NCBI GenBank assembly: GCA_945903605.1 | Contig: CAMDOH010000021.1 | Span: 1-40,909, forward strand | Direction of reading: 5' to 3' | Source of the DNA: Akkermansia muciniphila | GTDB lineage: Bacteria > Verrucomicrobiota > Verrucomicrobiia > Limisphaerales > UBA1100 | DNA: 40,909 nucleotides | Shown here: positions 18,021-27,016 of the stretch, piece after piece | Position numbering within the stretch: position 1 is the first letter of the stretch | How the letters are laid out: each line of letters begins with the position of its first letter | Notes under the pieces: model-generated | What the model was told of the DNA's origin: nothing | Databases searched by the model: none | The model's input: the letters and a program-made list of their open reading frames with translations, nothing else | Made by a program: the position numbers and the translations under genes

Positions 18021-19301
18021 ATGAAACACGCCACAGGTCAATTGGTGATCACCAACGGAAATCTGATCGATGGTAATGGCGGCCCTTCGCTGCGCGATGC
18101 GACAGTGATTATTGGCGATGGCCGAATCCAATTTGTCGGGCCAGCCGCTGCAGCCCCCGCAGTTTCTCCAACCACAAATCGTATCGATGCCAAAGGGGGC
18201 ACCATCATGCCCGGCCTGGTGGAGGCGCACTATCACGCCACCTATTTCAACGTGGAGAAGCTGGAGGATTTGGACATCAAATATCCTGTGGAGTACGTCT
18301 CCATTCTCGCCGCGGTCAACGCCAAGCTCGCACTCGAATGTGGCTACACAGCGGCGCGTTCGGGTGGTTGCCTGTTCAATATCGATGTCTGGCTGAAGCT
18401 GGCCATTGAAAATGATTTGATTCCCGGGCCTCGCCTCGCTGCATCAGGCCGGGAAATCTGTTCAGCCGGAGGGTTGATGGATTGGAATCCCGAATACCGA
18501 AAGATCGGCATGGAAGGATTGGTCTTTACCATCAACGGGATTGAGGACGCTCGCCGCGCTGTCCGCGCCTTGGTGAAAGACGGCGTCGAATGGGTAAAAA
18601 CCTATCCGACAGGTGACGCCGCTTGGCCGGATACAAACGATCATCACACGCTCTGCATGAACTTCGATGAGATGAATGCAGTCGTGCAAACTGCACACAA
18701 TCACAAATTGAAAGTCACCGGCCATTGCCGCGCGACTGAAGGGATCAAGAATGCACTGCGCGCTGGATACGACTCCATTGAGCACGGAACTTTCATCGAC
18801 GACGAAGGACTCGAATTACTTTTGAAACGCGATGTGCCGTGTGTGCCCGCACTTTATTTTGAGAAGGCGAGCATTGATCGCGGCCCCGAATTTGGCATGT
18901 CACAAGCCGTGATTGACGGGCACAAAGAAACCCTCGAAGGCGGTGCGGCATCAGCCCTCAAAATCCTGCGCGCGGGTGGAAGGATCGGATTGGGTGGTGA
19001 CTACGGGTTCGCTTGGAACCCGCACGGCGATTATGCGCGCGAAATTTCGTTCTTCGTCCGCCATGTCGGGTTCACTCCTTTGGAAGCCATTCGATGTGCA
19101 ACCAAATCAGGTGCGGAAATTCTTGGCCGCGGCCACGAATTCGGGACGTTGGAAGCAGGTAAGCTTGCCGATATACTCGTGGTCGATGGCGACGTACTGG
19201 AGGACATTTCAATCCTGGAAGATCGCCGGCGATTTCTGGCCGTGATGCAGGGTGGCGTCATCAAGGCTGGCCAGCTTTCACAATCACAGACCACAAACTG
19301 A
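18021..19301 (+). CDS. Amidohydrolase-superfamily metal-dependent hydrolase
   Basis: The 426-residue protein has the composite beta-sandwich plus TIM-barrel layout of imidazolonepropionase/prolidase-like amidohydrolases. Metal ligands are suggested by E-A-H-Y-H (HxH) near residue 73, G-H-C-R-A and I-E-H-G-T-F in mid-barrel, and G-G-D-Y-G as the catalytic Asp site near the C-terminus. N-terminal I-D-G-N-G-G and C-terminal G-K-L-A-D-I-L-V-V-D-G-D are typical. No signal peptide is present with the chosen start (M-K-H-A-T-G-Q). The substrate is unknown; relatives cleave cyclic amides or X-Pro dipeptides. The gene is divergent from lptD and is followed after 9 nt by the ThuA fusion gene, suggesting one transcript. 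Confidence 0.88.
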   Translation: MKHATGQLVITNGNLIDGNGGPSLRDATVIIGDGRIQFVGPAAAAPAVSPTTNRIDAKGGTIMPGLVEAHYHATYFNVEKLEDLDIKYPVEYVSILAAVNAKLALECGYTAARSGGCLFNIDVWLKLAIENDLIPGPRLAASGREICSAGGLMDWNPEYRKIGMEGLVFTINGIEDARRAVRALVKDGVEWVKTYPTGDAAWPDTNDHHTLCMNFDEMNAVVQTAHNHKLKVTGHCRATEGIKNALRAGYDSIEHGTFIDDEGLELLLKRDVPCVPALYFEKASIDRGPEFGMSQAVIDGHKETLEGGAASALKILRAGGRIGLGGDYGFAWNPHGDYAREISFFVRHVGFTPLEAIRCATKSGAEILGRGHEFGTLEAGKLADILVVDGDVLEDISILEDRRRFLAVMQGGVIKAGQLSQSQTTN

Positions 19302-19310
19302 CACACTCAA

Positions 19311-22300
19311 ATGCGCTCAATCATCGTAGGATTCATTTTCTCATTGGTCGTGATTCTGCAATGCGAGGGAGCCGATGCGCCGAGAAAGGTGCTGCTCATC
19401 GCGGGCAAGAAAAGTCACGGTCCCGAAGGCAATCGCGTTCATGATTATCCGTGGTCAGTGAAACTGCTGAAAGTCGCGCTCGACAATTCCAGCATCAGCA
19501 ACCGTCTCGCTGTCGAATTTCATCGCGATGGCTGGCCTGCCGATGAGCGGGTGTTTGATGGCGCTGACACCATCGTTGTGATCTCAGACGGACGCGATGG
19601 AGATGCCTACACCGAGGCATTGCATTTGGAAAACGCTGCTCGCGTTGCCCAAGTCGACAAACTCATGAAGCGCGGTTGCGGTCTGGTGCTCATCCATTTT
19701 TCCACGTTCGCGCCAGATTCACTTTCTGAGAAGATACTGGATTGGGCCGGTGGTTACTTCGATTGGGAAGAGGATGGGAAGAAGAAATGGTATTCGGCGA
19801 TCAAGACTTTGGATGCGGAGGTGCAGTTGTCCAATCGTTCTCATCCGGTTCTAAACGGCGTCGCGCCTTTCAAGATGCGCGAGGAATTTTACTACAATCT
19901 GCGTTTTAACGAAGCAGACTCACGTTTGAAACCACTGCTGTCCGTGCCTGAACTCGGTGGCCGCGCCGCCAATGGAAACGTCGTGGGCTGGGCAGTCGAG
20001 AGAGCCGATGGTGGACGCGGATTCGGGACGACCTGTGGCCATTTCTACGACAATTGGAAGAACGATTCTTTCCGGCGCACTATTCTGAATGCGATCGCGT
20101 GGACTGCGAAGGCGGATGTCCCCGTTGCTGGTGTGCAGTCGAAATATCATGAGCGCGATTCGGTTGCTCGTGCATTGACCCACGTGGTCGGATCGCAACC
20201 GGCCAAGCTGGATGATGAGGCGATCCGCGTGCTGATGTTCGCGGGGAACGAGGCTCATCGCTGGCACAATTGGGAAAAGACCACTCCACGGATTCGCTCG
20301 GCGTTGGAACGCGATGCACGGATGCGTGTGGAAGTGAGCGGCGATATCGAGGATTTGGCTCGCAAAGATCTCAAGTCCTACCAGTTGATCCTGCAGAATT
20401 ACGCAAATTGGCATGACCCGCGTGGCTTGAGTCCACAATCGCGAAAGGCGTTCTGGGATTACGTCCAAGGCGGTGGCGGTTTGTTGCTGGTGCATTTCGC
20501 CAATGGCGCTTTTCATTTTTCGCTGCCGAATGCAGCGGCTTCAGACTGGCCGGAATACAGGCAGTTAGTCCGTCGGGTTTGGAATCATCAGCCTGCTGGA
20601 AAAATGCCCGCCAGCGGCCACGATTCATTTGGGTCTTTCACGGTGGAATTCACTTCTGAAAAGAATCCGATCAGCGCAGGGCTGGATAAATTTATTGTGG
20701 AGGACGAATTGTATTTCAACCAACACGGCGATGAACCCATTCAGCCTTTGGCCAAAGCGAGGTCGAAAGTGACCGGACGCGAAGAACCGCTGGCCTGGTC
20801 GTATTCCGTCGGCAAAGGCCGTGTTTATCAAACACTGCTCGGACACAGTGAAAAAACTTACGACGCTTTTGAAACTCGCGAAATGATACGGCGCGCGGCT
20901 GCTTGGTGCGCTGGACGATTGGTTTATCAGATGGATCGGGCTGAGGATCCCAGTCCGCCGCCCGCTTCTTTGCCAGAAAAAACATCGGCGCTAGCTGCGG
21001 GTAAATTCGGCAAAGCACTCAACGCACAAGCCGGCGGAATCTTGCTTCAGGGAAAGGCGGAATATCGTCAGGCACCGATCACGATCGAGGCATGGGTGAA
21101 GATTTCTCGAAAGGACAATTACAACATCATTGTTGCCAGTGATGCGAAATCTTCGGGGCGACACTGGGAGCTTTTTACTTTTGCGGGGAGCGGGCAACTG
21201 ACGGGGTATCTGCCGGGGATGGTGCCTGATCACGTCCGATCGGAGGCGAACGTTTGTGATGATCAATGGCATCATGTGGCGATGACTGTTGAGGCTGCTC
21301 GAATTCGGCTGTTCATGGACGGTAAGCAAGTCGCCAATCAGCCGGTGAAAACGAAAGGCACGCAAGCTGTGGACGGTGGATTGGCCATCGGCAGACTGGT
21401 CGAAGGCGGGATTGGTTTTGCAGGATTGATTGACGAGGTGATGATTCGTCGCGGGATCCATCCGCCGGTTGGAAAAGCTGAGACAGCGCCAAAAGCCGAT
21501 GCGTCCACATTGGGTTATTGGGAATTTGAATCGTTGCCTGAACAAGCGCCGTTGATCTTGCAACCCATCCACAAAAATCCAACGAATGATCCGACGTTGC
21601 AGACGGAAGGCGATTGGGTGGATGACCGCTGGGCAAAGACGGACAAAGGCCCGTTTCTCACCGGCAATATCGCAACCGCGCGCCAGCACACTTCGAAAGG
21701 AATCGCGATTCGAATCGGTGAGATCGGCGAGGGAACAGTTTGTTTCGACACGGATTTGTTGCGGATGAATTCGGGTTGGGTCGGTGGATTCTTAAAAACC
21801 GATCCCGCTCGATTCGGTCTCATCCGGCCATTAGTTCCAGTGGGGACGACAACCTTCGCAACTCGTTCGCGTCCGGGCTGGGCGAAGGGTGGCGTTTTTG
21901 AGGATCCGCGTGCTGTGAAGTTCGGGCCTTTGCCACGCGATTGGGCACGTTATTCGGGGCTTCATTTGCAAGGGAATCGCGTGACGCTGGAATACACGGT
22001 GAACGGTGTGCGTGTGCTCGATTCGCCGTGGCTTGAGAAAGCTGGGAAGCACGAAGTCATCACGCGTGAGTTGGAAGTGGCGGCCTCTGACAAAACGATG
22101 ACGATTGAATTGTGCGATGAACCGGGGAGCGAACTGATTTCTGAAACACTCGACGGTGTCGCGTTGAACAATTTCAAGTCGAAGGGGTTCATTCTCTCGG
22201 TTGCGCATGTGGGTGTGGGTAAAGTTCAAGTAATCGATTCAGCCTTGCGCTTTGTCATTGATCCACACGCGGAATCGGTTCGGCTAAAATTCTTTTTTTG

Positions 22301-23780
22301 GAAAGGACCACCTGCGAATCTGGACGGATTTGCTGCGATGGTGAAGGCATCGCCGGCACCTGCGGATTTGGTCAAACGGATCGAGCCGGGAATCCGTCGA
22401 TGGGGCGAGCCGTTGGTGACGCGCGGGACATTGGGGTCGGCTGTGAACGGTTTTGCAATTGATACGGTGACTCTTCCTGTGACGAACCAATGGAAGGCAA
22501 ACCTGTTTGTGGGCGGCCACGATTTTCTAGCAAATGGCGACGCTTTGGTGGGGACGATCCATGGAGATGTCTGGCTTGCACGGGGTGTTGACGCGCGGTT
22601 GGAGCGAATCGCCTGGCAGCGATTTGCCACGGGACTGTATCAGCCGCTCGGCTTAAAAGTTGTCGATGGCAAAGCGCATGTGTTGGGGCGTGACCAGATC
22701 ACCATTCTTCACGATCGTAATGGGGATGGCGAAGCCGATTTCTACGAGAACTTCAACAATGAGATCATGATTGCTGGCGGCGGCCATTCCTACGCGACGA
22801 GTTTGGAGACGGACGCATCGGGCAATTTCTACTTCGTCCGCTGCGCCGAAGACACGCCGCATGGTGGGGTGCTTTTGAAAGTGCCGCGAAACGGAAAAGG
22901 AATTGATGTGGTCGCCACTGGATTCAGAAACCCAAACGGAATGGGACTCGGGCCAGATGGGACGATCACAGTCGCCGATCAACAGGGCAATTGGGTTCCG
23001 GAAACGCGACTGGATCAGATTCGTTCCGGCGGATTTTACGGCTACATGCCGATGCACAAACGACCTGTCGAACCGACGGATTATGACAAACCGCTGTGCT
23101 GGATTCCGAGGACGGTGGATAATTCTGCGGGTGGCCAAGTTTGGGTTCCTCGCGACAGTTGGGGAGCCTTGGCCGGACAAATGATCCATCTTTCGTACGG
23201 TCGCTGCACGATGATGCTTGTGGTGCGCGATGAACTTTCCGGTGCACAAGGCGGAGTTGTGCAATTGCCCGGAAAATTTCTTTCGGGCGCGATGCGCGGG
23301 CGCTTTCATCCCAAAGACGGACATCTTTATGTGAGTGGGCTGAATGGCTGGCAGACTGCCGCCGTTGCCGATGGCTGTTTGCAGCGTGTGCGTTTCACTG
23401 GCGAAACAACACCCTTGCCAGTCGGACTGGCTGTCCATTCGAACGGGATCAAACTCACTTTTAGCAAACCGATTGATCGGGATACGGCAAACGATCCGGA
23501 CAATTGGTCGGCCGAGCAGTGGAATTATCGTTGGGCAAAAGAGTATGGTTCCAAGGATTGGTCCGTGAAGGATCCAGCGGTGCAAGGGCGCGATGCGGTG
23601 ACGATCAAATCCGCGAAACTGCTGGCCGATGGACGGAGCGTGTTTCTCGAGATTCCTGGAATACAGCCGGTCATGTCGATGACCCTGCGCTACAATCTCG
23701 ATACGGCCGACGGCAAAATCTTCAAGGGCGATTTTCATCTCACTGTGAACCGACTCGGGACTCCGAATAAGTTCCAGTGA
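19311..23780 (+). CDS. Giant secreted fusion: two ThuA domains, LamG, DUF6797-like and sorbosone-dehydrogenase-like propeller
   Basis: The 1,489-residue protein starts with a signal peptide (I-I-V-G-F-I-F-S-L-V-V-I-L). A first ThuA-like domain (about 25-260) is followed by a second (about 305-545) with F-A-G-N-E-A-H-R-W-H and L-L-L-V-H-F-A-N-G-A. A LamG/concanavalin-like part (about 575-730) shows I-T-I-E-A-W-V-K and W-H-H-V-A-M-T-V. The next region (about 760-880) with V-C-F-D-T-D-L-L-R-M-N-S-G-W-V-G-G-F-L resembles DUF6797. A propeller (about 1060-1330) contains H-D-R-N-G-D-G-E-A-D-F-Y, G-G-H-S-Y-A-T and F-R-N-P-N-G-M-G-L-G-P-D-G, as in PVC sorbosone-dehydrogenase-like proteins. A beta-rich C-terminus follows. 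No CxxCH heme motif is seen. A role in extracellular sugar oxidation or glycan use is inferred, not shown. Confidence 0.88.
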   Translation: MRSIIVGFIFSLVVILQCEGADAPRKVLLIAGKKSHGPEGNRVHDYPWSVKLLKVALDNSSISNRLAVEFHRDGWPADERVFDGADTIVVISDGRDGDAYTEALHLENAARVAQVDKLMKRGCGLVLIHFSTFAPDSLSEKILDWAGGYFDWEEDGKKKWYSAIKTLDAEVQLSNRSHPVLNGVAPFKMREEFYYNLRFNEADSRLKPLLSVPELGGRAANGNVVGWAVERADGGRGFGTTCGHFYDNWKNDSFRRTILNAIAWTAKADVPVAGVQSKYHERDSVARALTHVVGSQPAKLDDEAIRVLMFAGNEAHRWHNWEKTTPRIRSALERDARMRVEVSGDIEDLARKDLKSYQLILQNYANWHDPRGLSPQSRKAFWDYVQGGGGLLLVHFANGAFHFSLPNAAASDWPEYRQLVRRVWNHQPAGKMPASGHDSFGSFTVEFTSEKNPISAGLDKFIVEDELYFNQHGDEPIQPLAKARSKVTGREEPLAWSYSVGKGRVYQTLLGHSEKTYDAFETREMIRRAAAWCAGRLVYQMDRAEDPSPPPASLPEKTSALAAGKFGKALNAQAGGILLQGKAEYRQAPITIEAWVKISRKDNYNIIVASDAKSSGRHWELFTFAGSGQLTGYLPGMVPDHVRSEANVCDDQWHHVAMTVEAARIRLFMDGKQVANQPVKTKGTQAVDGGLAIGRLVEGGIGFAGLIDEVMIRRGIHPPVGKAETAPKADASTLGYWEFESLPEQAPLILQPIHKNPTNDPTLQTEGDWVDDRWAKTDKGPFLTGNIATARQHTSKGIAIRIGEIGEGTVCFDTDLLRMNSGWVGGFLKTDPARFGLIRPLVPVGTTTFATRSRPGWAKGGVFEDPRAVKFGPLPRDWARYSGLHLQGNRVTLEYTVNGVRVLDSPWLEKAGKHEVITRELEVAASDKTMTIELCDEPGSELISETLDGVALNNFKSKGFILSVAHVGVGKVQVIDSALRFVIDPHAESVRLKFFFWKGPPANLDGFAAMVKASPAPADLVKRIEPGIRRWGEPLVTRGTLGSAVNGFAIDTVTLPVTNQWKANLFVGGHDFLANGDALVGTIHGDVWLARGVDARLERIAWQRFATGLYQPLGLKVVDGKAHVLGRDQITILHDRNGDGEADFYENFNNEIMIAGGGHSYATSLETDASGNFYFVRCAEDTPHGGVLLKVPRNGKGIDVVATGFRNPNGMGLGPDGTITVADQQGNWVPETRLDQIRSGGFYGYMPMHKRPVEPTDYDKPLCWIPRTVDNSAGGQVWVPRDSWGALAGQMIHLSYGRCTMMLVVRDELSGAQGGVVQLPGKFLSGAMRGRFHPKDGHLYVSGLNGWQTAAVADGCLQRVRFTGETTPLPVGLAVHSNGIKLTFSKPIDRDTANDPDNWSAEQWNYRWAKEYGSKDWSVKDPAVQGRDAVTIKSAKLLADGRSVFLEIPGIQPVMSMTLRYNLDTADGKIFKGDFHLTVNRLGTPNKFQ

Positions 23781-23842
23781 CCCGTGGTTGCTTTGTCTAG
23801 TTCATGCGCTAACGTCCGGAGTTAGGCGTTGCCTGAAATGAT

Positions 23843-25393
23843 ATGAATCAATTTCTGACCATCCTCGCAATCGTTGCCGTCGTTCCCCTCGCGTTCGGAC
23901 AGGCATCTGTTTCTACTAACACTACGGGGATCAACACCACTCTGTTGATGACCAATGGGGATTTATTGACTGGGCGGTTTCTGGGAATTGATCCAAAGGA
24001 AGGTTATCAATTGCAGCATCCAGCGGCTCGAGTTCCGTTCTTCGTTTCGTCAGCGAGTGTCTACAAATTGACCCTGCGTGATGTGCCGTCATTGACCGCT
24101 CGTCGTCAGATGTTGCAGGTCAAACTCATCAACGGCGACGAAATCCCGATTCAATCCGCTGAGTTGGACGCCGAGAAAATCCACGTCGAGACATGGTTCG
24201 GCGGCAAACTTTCAATGCCACGAACAGCGGTGCGCGTGCTGATTCCCATATCGTCTTCCAAAATCATCTTTGAAGGGCCGGACACATTAAAGGGATGGGG
24301 CTCTGCATTGATGGGAGTTCAACTCAGTGTTGAAGGAGCAGAAATTGGCGGCGTGCAAGTCGAGCGAGTTGTCGAAGGGGGGGCCGCCGAGAAAGCCGGA
24401 TTGATGGTGGGCGATATCGTGACAGAATTTCAGGGCAAGAAATATGAGAAGCGCGATGAACTCATTGCCGCTGTGAAGCAATTTGAGCCGGGACATAAAG
24501 CCACGATCAAATTCAAGCGCGCCGATGTGATCAAGGAAGCAGAGGTCGTTTTGGATACAGTTGGATGGACGCTGCAACAAGGCGCACTCGTCGCCAACGG
24601 CAAGGGTGGAAACATTGGCCGTGATGTAAATCTGCCGGACATATCCGAGATCGAATTTGAACTGGCATGGCGCGACAACCCGAATCTGACTGTGGCTTTT
24701 TATTGCGATCGAGTGAATTCCTCCGGTCAAATGAATGGTTACACCATGCAGATCAGCCAAAATTATGTGTATCTGAACCGCTACGACCGTGACGGTGACG
24801 CGCTTCAAACATCCAATATCGGCAATGCTCAGACACAGATTGGCCTGCCTAAACTCAGCTCCCACATTTCAATCCGGTGCAATCGAAATCAAAAGTCCAT
24901 TGCGTTGCTTGCCGATGGAGTGCTCGTTCGGCAATGGCGCGATGTGCGCGAATTTCCAGGCACCGGCAAAGGGATCCAATTCACCGGCTTCACACAGCCG
25001 ATTAAAATCAGTCAGTTTCGAGTTCGCGAATGGAATGGCCGGTTGCCGACTGATGGTGAACCCGCCTCGCCAAACCCGAAGGAGGATTATATCCGGCTGG
25101 CCAATGAAGACAGCCTTTCGGGATCCATCATTTCCATCCGCGAAGGTCGCCTCAATTTCAAATCCTCACTCGGCGAGTTTCCGGTTCCATTCGAAAAAGT
25201 GGGCGTCATAAAATTTGCTGCGTCTGCCGCCACAGCATTGCCACCGTTGAAAGCGTTCATCACATTGCACGGCGGCGGTAAACTGAATCTGACGATTGAT
25301 AGTTGGGCCAATGGACAAGTGGGGGTCACCAGCACCTATTTCGGCAAAGGCGTTCTGCAAGCCGCTGCCATCAGCTCGGTCGAATTTCGATAG
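23843..25393 (+). CDS. Secreted PDZ-domain protein
   Basis: The 516-residue protein begins with a signal peptide (M-N-Q-F-L-T-I-L-A-I-V-A-V-V-P-L-A-F-G-Q). After a beta-rich N-terminal part comes a PDZ domain (about 155-240) with V-V-E-G-G-A-A-E-K-A-G-L-M-V-G-D-I-V, the family peptide-binding loop pattern. A concanavalin-like middle section (about 255-400) shows V-A-F-Y-C-D-R-V and F-T-G-F-T-Q-P-I-K-I-S-Q-F. The C-terminal stretch (about 415-470) resembles the N-terminal one (both with a D-x-L-x-G-x-I/F pattern). No protease catalytic motif is present, so it is not a HtrA-type protease. A periplasmic scaffold or ligand-binding role is only a guess. It follows the ThuA fusion by 62 nt and overlaps the convergent glycerate kinase by 23 nt. 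Confidence 0.82.
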   Translation: MNQFLTILAIVAVVPLAFGQASVSTNTTGINTTLLMTNGDLLTGRFLGIDPKEGYQLQHPAARVPFFVSSASVYKLTLRDVPSLTARRQMLQVKLINGDEIPIQSAELDAEKIHVETWFGGKLSMPRTAVRVLIPISSSKIIFEGPDTLKGWGSALMGVQLSVEGAEIGGVQVERVVEGGAAEKAGLMVGDIVTEFQGKKYEKRDELIAAVKQFEPGHKATIKFKRADVIKEAEVVLDTVGWTLQQGALVANGKGGNIGRDVNLPDISEIEFELAWRDNPNLTVAFYCDRVNSSGQMNGYTMQISQNYVYLNRYDRDGDALQTSNIGNAQTQIGLPKLSSHISIRCNRNQKSIALLADGVLVRQWRDVREFPGTGKGIQFTGFTQPIKISQFRVREWNGRLPTDGEPASPNPKEDYIRLANEDSLSGSIISIREGRLNFKSSLGEFPVPFEKVGVIKFAASAATALPPLKAFITLHGGGKLNLTIDSWANGQVGVTSTYFGKGVLQAAAISSVEFR

Positions 25394-26489
25394 CCACATT
25401 TCTCGCTGCTTGCTCAAGCCAGCGCGCGGGTTCGCGCAACGCATTCTTTTCCGTGGTGATTTCCAGCATCGAATGACAGCGCTCGAACAATGCTTTCAGT
25501 CGGCGACGGTTTTCGATCCGCCCTGCAAGTCCGATGCAGCGCAATTGAGATTTCTGACATAATTGCGCCAAAGCTCCGACGCCTTTCCCCATCAAGGTGG
25601 AATTATCCAGCGCCCCCTCGCCCGTGATGACGAGGTCGGTGTGTCGCAGTTCTTGAGAAAGATGGGAGTGCAGAGCGAACAGATTGAAGCCGGAAGTCAT
25701 CTTTGCGTTGGCAAATGCAAGCAAACCAAAACCAAGCCCGCCTGCGGCGCCCGCACCCGGGACAATGGAGTAATCCATTCCGTATTGTCGTTTCATCACG
25801 CGCGCAAGCTGGCGCAGATTCTTTTCAGCAGCAGGCATATCAGAAAACTTCAGTCCTTTTTGAGGGCCATAAATGCGCGAGCAACCCTTGGCTCCTAATA
25901 ATTGATTCTGCACGTCCACGGCGACGGTGAGATTCCGAAAGAGACGGCGTTTTTTGGGTGGCAGTACTTTTGCGAGCCGGTGAAGTTGTGTCCAACGATC
26001 GATCGGGTTTCCGTTGATGTCGCAAAACACCCAGCCTATCGCACGAGCCATTCCAAATCCGCCATCATTGGTAGCACTGCCGCCAATGCCGAGAATGCAG
26101 CGGCTCGCACCTTTTGCAGAAGCGGCGATCATGACGCGACCGAGTCCAAAAGTATCGAGGTCGAATGGGTGATGTTTGCCTGATGGCAACATTGCCAAAC
26201 CAATCACATTGGCTGATTCGATGAGCGCTGTCTTGGTTTTTGACGCCCACCACCAGCGGCTGGTGCAAGGACGATCAGCGGCGTCGACTGTCTTCGCATT
26301 TTCGCACTTAGCATTGAGGAGTCGGGCCATGGTATCGCCGAAACCATCGCCGCCATCGCAAATGGGAAATCGCGTGATGCGATCATCAGGACGCGCGGCG
26401 CGCCAACCTCTGGCGATGGCTCGTGCGGCTTCATGCGCTGAAAGGGTGCCTTTGTATTTGTCCGGTGCAACGAGGATTCGCAACGACAT
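25371..26489 (-). CDS. Glycerate kinase (GlxK/GarK family)
   Basis: Glycerate kinases of this family phosphorylate glycerate, usually at C2, feeding it into lower glycolysis. The 372 residues match the family (about 375-380). Landmarks are A-P-D-K-Y-K-G-T-L-S-A at the N-terminus, P-I-C-D-G-G-D-G-F-G-D-T, G-I-G-G-S-A-T-N-D-G-G-F-G-M, G-A-G-A-A-G-G-L-G-F-G and T-G-E-G-A-L-D-N-S-T-L-M-G-K-G. The frame continues 200 codons upstream, but that part runs antisense through the glutaredoxin and panC genes, so ATG at 26489 is the real start. It is divergent from the glutaredoxin gene and overlaps the end of the PDZ gene. No partner of glyoxylate metabolism is adjacent. Confidence 0.93.
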   Translation of the reverse strand: MSLRILVAPDKYKGTLSAHEAARAIARGWRAARPDDRITRFPICDGGDGFGDTMARLLNAKCENAKTVDAADRPCTSRWWWASKTKTALIESANVIGLAMLPSGKHHPFDLDTFGLGRVMIAASAKGASRCILGIGGSATNDGGFGMARAIGWVFCDINGNPIDRWTQLHRLAKVLPPKKRRLFRNLTVAVDVQNQLLGAKGCSRIYGPQKGLKFSDMPAAEKNLRQLARVMKRQYGMDYSIVPGAGAAGGLGFGLLAFANAKMTSGFNLFALHSHLSQELRHTDLVITGEGALDNSTLMGKGVGALAQLCQKSQLRCIGLAGRIENRRRLKALFERCHSMLEITTEKNALREPARWLEQAARNVAIEIRPS

Positions 26490-26551
26490 CGAGTGTGAGT
26501 AAAGCCGCCACGCGCAGATGAATTCAAGGCGTAAAGAAAGAGTTGTCGCCG

Positions 26552-26567
26552 GCCACGGTACTGTGGC
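26552..26567. promoter_or_regulatory. Inverted repeat upstream of the glutaredoxin gene
   Basis: GCCAC and GTGGC flank a 6-bp centre, ending 15 bp before the glutaredoxin ATG. The dyad is in the 93-bp divergent gap with glycerate kinase and could be an operator or a short transcript hairpin. No convincing -35/-10 pair was found around it. Confidence 0.25.
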
Positions 26568-26582
26568 AGCGTCTCTTCGTTT

Positions 26583-26915
26583 ATGAGCAAGCCGAAAATT
26601 ATCGCCTACATGAAGCCGCACTGTGGTTGGAGTCAGGGAGTGCGTGCCGTCCTGAATAAATACGAACTTCCATTTGAAGACCGCGACATCATCAATGATC
26701 CGGCTCAACGTCAGGAGATGATTGAGAAGACGGGCCAGATGATGCAGCCGTGTGTCGAGATTGCTGGTGTCATGCTCGCGGATGTCAGCGGCGAACAAGT
26801 GGAGGCGTATCTGCTCGAGAACAAGCTGACGGTGCCGAATTCTACTCAGCCTGATGCGCCGATCAACCAGCCTTGCGCGAATGAAATGCCACAGTGGATG
26901 CCGCTCAAGAGCTGA
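26583..26915 (+). CDS. Glutaredoxin-like protein with CGWS active site
   Basis: This 110-residue cytoplasmic thioredoxin-fold protein has M-K-P-H-C-G-W-S at residues 11-17 as the redox site, the position of CPYC or CGFS in glutaredoxins. One cysteine there means a monothiol type. Downstream M-Q-P-C-V-E-I gives the cis-proline loop (P56), and the C-terminal helix follows. A C-terminal tail of about 25 residues carries another cysteine (Q-P-C-A-N-E). Monothiol glutaredoxins handle glutathione-linked iron-sulfur clusters or deglutathionylation; whether this variant does is not known. A terminator follows, so it is probably monocistronic. Confidence 0.85.
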   Translation: MSKPKIIAYMKPHCGWSQGVRAVLNKYELPFEDRDIINDPAQRQEMIEKTGQMMQPCVEIAGVMLADVSGEQVEAYLLENKLTVPNSTQPDAPINQPCANEMPQWMPLKS

Positions 26916-26933
26916 GTGACATGAGTAAATCTG

Positions 26934-26966
26934 AACAGGCCGCGAGCGATCGCGGCTTGTTTCATT
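26934..26966 (+). terminator. Terminator hairpin after the glutaredoxin gene
   Basis: A 12-bp stem with one G-U pair (26934-26945 with 26950-26961) closes a 4-nt loop, with the GC-rich core GCCGCGA/TCGCGGC. It is followed by TCATTT, a weak T tract. It lies 18 nt after the stop codon and before panC. Confidence 0.7.
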
Positions 26967-27016
26967 TAGTACACTCTTGGCAATGAACGATCGCGGTTTT
27001 GTCTGAGGATTTTGGG

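Noticed and set aside
23781-23842. Terminator between the ThuA fusion and PDZ genes
   Set aside because: CTAAC/GTTAG gives only a 5-bp stem and no T tract follows.
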